This document shows, in pieces, positions 22,001-27,508 of a DNA stretch of 27,508 bases (position 1 is the first letter of the stretch; the number at the start of each line of letters is the position of its first letter). Origin of the DNA: Stereocaulon alpinum (taxonomy: Eukaryota; Ascomycota; Lecanoromycetes; Lecanorales; Stereocaulaceae). A model generated the notes under the pieces. It was given only the letters and a program-made list of their open reading frames with translations, made no database searches and was not told the origin of the DNA. A program made the position numbers and the translations under genes. The stretch is taken from positions 1 to 27,508 of the forward strand of contig JAEUBA010000195.1 in assembly GCA_018257865.1 (NCBI GenBank), in the 5' to 3' direction.

Positions 22001-25000
22001 ACACCAACGTAATGGAGAGTGCTCTGAGCTTTATCGGCACACTATGGCTTCATGGCTACGCTGTTAACTGGTCCAAGGTCAATGGCCTTCAGACGTCCTT
22101 GAAGTCCTCTAAGGGCTTGTGGCGGGTCGTGAAAGATCTACCACGCTATCCATTCGACCACGGGAGCACCACCCTGTGGAATGAGTCGCGTGCCAGCATC
22201 GAGTACAGACAGCGCAAGTATCCTCGCCATGAGCTGCTGGGTTCACTGGTTCCAGGTGGGAGCGGGCGAGACTTCATCTTTCGCAATGTTCTCAAGGTGG
22301 ACGATGTCCCCTGGATCAAAGACCACCGGCTCGAGGACGCTGTGGTATTCGCCGGAGCCGGATACTTGTGCATGGCGATGGAGGCGGTGATGCAGGCCAC
22401 GGATATGGATAGGGCAGCAAGGCCTTCTTTCTCCTTTTCCAATGTGAATATTATGAATGCATTGGCTTTGTCTACAGACCCTCCCGCCCAGGTCGAGATC
22501 TTCACTTCGCTGCACAAATCGGATATCAGCAATGCAGCAACTTCATCTATCTGGTGGGACTTCACAATTTCGACGTACCAGAGTGCTATTGCTATCATCC
22601 ATGCTAAGGGTTTAATCGCCATTAGTGCCACCAGAACGCAGCTGGAATGCAAGTACGAAGCCCCCTCGGGCGTCCTCGAGTCCACCGCGAAACGTACGTG
22701 GTATGGCAAGTTCATCAAGTCGGGACTAAACTACGGGTCAGATTTCCAGCCCATCGAGCAATTCCAGACGCCTCGTATGAAGACTTCGTCCCTGCATTCG
22801 GGTGCGACATGCGCTCTTTTGACGGCTAGCGGAGATCCCTTGTCTGTATATCCCATCCACCCCATCACGCTCGATGCTGCCATTCAGCTTTGCATTGTCG
22901 CCACCGCAAATGGCGTACCCAAGGACCTTCGTGCCCAGGTTCCCACCGGGATCTCATCCATGACGCTCAATACGGCAGCATCGGGTTTGTCTGGGGAGAA
23001 GTGCCGGATCAATGCACTGGCGCGCAAGAGTGGCTTCGGATCCGCCGATGCCGGTGCTGAGATCACCAGCTCTGATGGAGAAGTTTTGGCTCAGTTCGAC
23101 AGTCTCCAGTTGGCTGTCTACCAGGCCGGCGGTCATGCCGCAGACGAAGACGAACGTCACCCGATCCTCCGAGTCCTGTGGAAACCAGATGTGTACGGTC
23201 TCGGCCTACTCCAACACGATAAACTCCTTGGGTATGCACAGAAATTTGCCGACGAGGCCGATTCGCCCGTCAAAGACGATGGGCTGCTCAAGCTTGGGGC
23301 CATGTTGGACTTGCTGGTGCATAAGAACCCACGAAGCCGGATCCTGGAGCTGAACAACTACTCGCACGACTTTACCATGGCGGTCCTAGAGATGTTATCA
23401 TATCAACAAGATTTCAAGAAGCTCGTGTCGTATAGCACTGCGTCCTTCACAGAGAACGGGTCCTTGTCTGGTGGCGCTGTAGACTTGGAGACAGGCGAGC
23501 GTACCGCCAACCCGATGACGTTCGAGAATGGCTCGTGCGACCTGGTCCTCATCCCTTCTCTCGGGTTCTGGACCGGAGACCAGTTGAAGATTGTTACCGA
23601 TTTACTTGCAGAGCATGCAGTAGTCGTCGGCCTCGACCCTGATGCCTCGAGCGACGCCATCTCCAAATGTGGGTTATCACATGTTTCTTTCCCCGTTTCT
23701 AACAGGCAAGCCACTGTTTTTATTGCACAAAAACCGCAAACATCGCGAAATACTGCCCTGGGGAAGCATAAGTTCGTGATTGTCGAACGTGAAAAGACCC
23801 GACTCGGCTCAGCATTGGCTGATCTTCTCCGACCAATACAGGGTCACTGGGTCGCGCGCGTGAAGTTGTCAGATCTCCGACCTGAAATCATCTCATCTGG
23901 AGCCACCCTATTTAACCTCTGCGAGGTCAAGACTCCGCTCCTATCCACAGCCACTGATGAGGAGATGCGTGGCGTGAAGATGATGACCGACAACGCCAAG
24001 ACCCTTATCTGGGTCACCAGCGGCAACACTCTGCATGCAGACCGACCTGAATTTGCCCTTGCAGCTGGCATGTCCAGGGCTGTGACGCTAGAACAGCCGT
24101 CGCTCAAATTCTACACATATGACATCGACAAACCGGAGCGGGATGTACACGTGACCGCTGAGTATTTGGTATCGACACTGCACCAGCAGAGCGGAACAGA
24201 CGATCGAGAATTCGTCCAGCAGAATGGCGTGGTACACGTCAGTCGGTTTGTGCTAGATGACCGACTTAATGAGAAGTTCCGGGCAAAACAAGGGCTTAAG
24301 ACCATGCCGATGCCCCTCAAGGAGGCTGGGCTTGTGCGTCTCCACATTGATCATGCTGGTCAGTTCGACACGCTCTTCTTTAAGCAGCAGGAGACCATCG
24401 CAATTGGTCCGGACGAGGTGCGAATAAAGGTGGCGTCCGTCGGGCTGAATGCGAAGGACTTCTATGTGCTAGCTGGGCGGGTTGATACGCCAGATGCGAC
24501 GTGCCAGCTCGAGTGTGCTGGGAGCGTTGTTGATGTCGGCTCAGACGTGACGGGGCTTACCGTCGGCGACCGTGTGGTGGCTATGGCTCCAACACACTTC
24601 CAGACGTACCAAACGCTCCCGCAATGGGCGTGTCACAAACTGTTAGAAGGGGAGAGTTTCGATATCTGTGCAACCCTCCCACTCGTATATGCTACTGCCA
24701 TCTACGCACTGCACCATCGTGCCAAGATCCAACCCGGCGAGACCGTCCTCATACATTCCGGTGCTGGTGGCGTCGGTATTGCGGCCATTCAACTTGCCAA
24801 GCTCGCAGGCGCTACTGTATATACCACCGTCTCGACAGAAGAGAAGAAGATGTACCTAATCGACACATACGGCATCGAACCCTCCAACATCTTCAGTTCG
24901 CGTGATACCTCCTTTCTCGCTGGTATTCTGAAGGCGACCTCAGGCCGCGGAGTTGATGTGATTATCAACTCGCTAACAGGCGACCAGTTGCACGCAACAT

Positions 25001-26720
25001 GGCGATGTTCCGCCCCCTTCGGCCGTTTCGTCGAGATCGGAAAACTGGACCTGTCCACCGCCGGCCGTCTCGAGATGGACCAATTCCTCAAGAACACCAC
25101 ATTTACGAGTTTTGACCTGAGTGCCATCTATGCGGCGGGTATGGGCCATAACTCCAACACCGCTGATACCTTCCGGGGACTTTGGGAGCAACTGCTCGCC
25201 CAGGTCATGTCTCTCTACCGCGAAGACAAAATCATGGGCTTCGAACCACTCCAGGTCTTTAATGTATCCGAAGCGGCGCAGGCGTTCCGGCGCTTCTCGT
25301 CACGCAGCCGTATGGGCAAGATTGCCATCAACCTTGAGCGCATCACCGCCACCATCGATGTGCAACCTCTCCGACACACGACGCGGCTCAGCCCTGATAA
25401 GAGCTACGTCATGATTGGCTGCCTGGGCGGCCTTGGACGCACTCTAGCACGCTGGATGGTGCAGCGCGGAGCCCGCAAATTCGCTTTCCTCGGTCGCTCT
25501 GGCACTGACAAACTGGCGGCGCGAAACCTCGTCGAGGATCTGGAGACGCAGGGTGCCGACTGTGTTGTTGTGAGGGGTGACGTGTGCAATCCGAAGGATG
25601 TTGAGTTCGTCGTGGAACAGGGCGCGGCCAAGGGAAAAATAGGAGGTGTCGTCCAAGCCGCCATGGGGTTGAATGTGGGTTGTTTTCTTTTCAAGCTGGT
25701 TTCGTTATTTATTAGTCGTCAGCGAGTTGGACTTTATGAACTAACTGGTTGTAGGAGTCCATATTTTCCAGTATGTCCAACGAATACTGGCATACAGGCA
25801 TCGACCCCAAAGTCCAAGGGACCTGGCACCTCTACAATGCCCTCCGCGCCCAGTGCCATGACACGAGCCTCGACTTCTTCCTCATGACGTCCTCCGTCTC
25901 CGGCAGTGTGGGCACAGCGACAGAGTCCAACTACTGCGCGGCAAACCACTTCCTCGACGCCTTCGCGCGGCACCTGCGCACGCGCGCTGACCGCCCCATC
26001 CGCGGCGCCGTCGCCCTGGGCCTGGGCATGATCTCCGAGGTGGGCTACCTGCACGATAACCCCGAGATCGAGGCGCTGCTGCTGCGCAAGGGCGTCCAGG
26101 CTATCGACGCAGATGAGCTGGTACAGATAGTAGACCTCGCCCTGTCCTCCTCTTCGAGAGAGCAGAATCAGGAGCATGAGATGGGTATTCACCATGCATA
26201 TGATCGCTTTGCTGCCTCGCACTTGCTCACCGGCATGGAGGCATTTGGATTAAAGGAGCTGCGCAAGCAAGGGTTTGAAGGTACGAACCTCGCCTGGGAC
26301 GATCCGCGTGCTGGGATCCTGGCCAATGCACTGGATGGAAAGAGTACCAATGCAGGCCATCTCTCTGGGCATGGCCACAACATCTTACCAACTGAAGTGG
26401 TGCAGCGGATGGAGGATTCGGAGCGGCCCAAGTCGCTCGCCGACGCCGTGCTCGACCATGTGAGGGCACGCTTCGGCAACCTCGTGCTGATGAAGTTCGA
26501 TGCTGTTGATGTACACAAGCCGGTTGCTGGGTACGGTATGGACAGCATGATCGCAGCCGAGTTCAAGACGTGGTTCTACCAGAATATGGCGATTGACATA
26601 CCGCTTCTGACTTTGCTCGACAAGACGAGCAACCTTGAGACGTTATGTGGTTTGGCACTCACCGAGCTGGTGAGGAGACTGGAAGAGGAGGAGAGTAAAA
26701 CCACTTTAGGATATCAGTAA
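19006..26720 (+). CDS. Highly reducing polyketide synthase (KS-AT-DH-inactive MT-ER-KR-ACP)
   Basis: Seven exons: 19006-19114, 19193-19583, 19650-19733, 19816-20124, 20180-20595, 20693-25674 and 25755-26720, giving 2418 aa. All six introns (55-97 bp) join in frame, so the apparent breaks in the KS are introns. KS ~30-453: C202 in DTACSSS, H337 in CHGTGT, H375 in NVGHS. AT ~558-890: S653 in GHSSGE. DH ~949-1240: H981 and D1164 present, but the HxxxGxxxxP motif reads HRLEDAVVFA. ~1256-1640: structural region with a methyltransferase relic (ILELNN in place of a glycine-rich loop), so no C-methylation is expected. ER ~1649-1977: HSGAGGVG. KR ~2005-2190: GCLGGLG, SS 2143-2144, Y2157. ACP: S2361 in YGMDSM. 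There is no TE or reductase release domain. The KS and gene neighbours fit the salicylaldehyde-forming HR-PKSs, where partner SDRs and a cupin finish and release the product. RIP-degraded DNA starts right after the stop. Confidence 0.95.
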
Positions 26721-27508
26721 GCTATTAACTAATTAGTTATTGATTTAGGGTGGAACAATCTATTACTAATAGAGTTATTACAGCTAGATAGAATTATATG
26801 TAGAGATTTTATCTAGTACGTATATAGAGGCCTTAGTAAGCCCTTACTCTATTAAGTAAGTTAAGCGAGACTTACTAAGTAAGTCTTATCTACTAAAGTT
26901 TTTACTACTTATTCTAATACTCCTATTTATAACTAGTAGTAGTAAGATAGTCTACTATCTAAGCTTCTTACTAATTGTACTTATAGTATTACGGGTAACC
27001 CCGTAAGGTTACGGGCAAGGTACGTAATAGGGTTAGTAGATAAAGGATACTTAGGAGAGGACCTAGTAATATAAGTAATCTAGGGTATATTAGGTAGATT
27101 ATAGAGTAATATAGTAGATATAGGACTAAATTACCTAGATTATATTAGGGCTTAGTATAATTAAGGTAAATATATAAGGAAGGATTTTCCTTTAGTAGAA
27201 TATTTTCTTATCTCCTTATATTTAACTTATATAATAGAGAGGAGTCTTAGCTTAAGATAATTTAATAACTATCTATCTCTATTACCTTTTAGTACTTAAT
27301 ATATTATATAATTTACTTAGAGGAGTTAAACTACCCTATTATACTTTAAATACTATACTTTAGACTATATAGTATAAGTACGGCCAGCGATAGAGATATA
27401 CCTATACGCGGTACTAGCTACGAACCTAAATACCTATTCAGAGCTAAGATATCTCCCCTAATATATTATAGGTTAAATAATATTAAGACGTCGCGTAGTT
27501 ACTAAGAA
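26721..27508. repeat. RIP-degraded repeat, right flank
   Basis: From just after the PKS stop the sequence becomes TA-rich and poor in CA/TG with stops in every frame, the same look as the left flank. The terminal 127 bp are an inverted copy of 129-255. No normal 3' UTR is apparent for the PKS. No protein relic could be recognised. Around 26990-27030 a GTTACGGG/CCCGTAAGGTTACGGG motif is less mutated. Confidence 0.8.
27382..27508 (-). repeat. Right copy of the 127-bp inverted repeat
   Basis: Reverse complement of 129-255 without gaps and with mainly transition differences. It ends with the window, so its true outer boundary is unknown. Confidence 0.85.

Overview
The window is nuclear DNA of a filamentous ascomycete (Pezizomycotina). 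The genes are split by short introns of about 49-102 bp with GT..AG ends and CTAAC/CTGAC-like branch sites. The repeats carry the mark of repeat-induced point mutation (RIP): long stretches full of TA, almost empty of CA and TG, and without open frames. No tRNA, rRNA or CRISPR array was seen.

Layout. 1-~1800 is a RIP-degraded repeat. 2361-3067 is a small cupin gene (+) and 4156-5891 a secreted BBE-type FAD oxidase (+). 6301-11716 is a complete but dead copia-type LTR retrotransposon (coding strand minus) with 217-bp LTRs and a 5-bp target duplication. 11855-12058 is a solo LTR of the same family with its own target duplication. 12867-13835 is a single-exon short-chain dehydrogenase, SDR1 (+). 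14454-15953 is a DMATS-type aromatic prenyltransferase (-, 3 exons). 16943-18310 is a second SDR (-, 9 exons, one of only 8 nt), recovered by splicing by eye. 18311-19005 is a divergent promoter. 19006-26720 is a 7-exon highly reducing polyketide synthase of 2418 aa (KS-AT-DH-dead MT-ER-KR-ACP) with no release domain. RIP-degraded repeat resumes within bases of its stop codon and runs to the window end. The last 127 bases are an inverted copy of bases 129-255.

The genes as a system. HR-PKS, two SDRs, cupin, BBE oxidase and DMATS together are the core gene set of the prenylated salicylaldehyde pathways (flavoglaucin/auroglaucin fog cluster type; unprenylated relatives are sordarial, virensol/trichoxide and pyriculol). 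By that analogy the PKS would make a reduced chain, the SDRs and cupin would help cyclise, aromatise and release it as a salicyl alcohol or aldehyde, the DMATS would prenylate the ring, and the oxidase would set the alcohol/aldehyde state. No P450, third SDR, transporter or regulator is visible, so the cluster is either trimmed or continues outside the window. The product assignment is inference from gene content; the gene models are read from the sequence and all join in frame.
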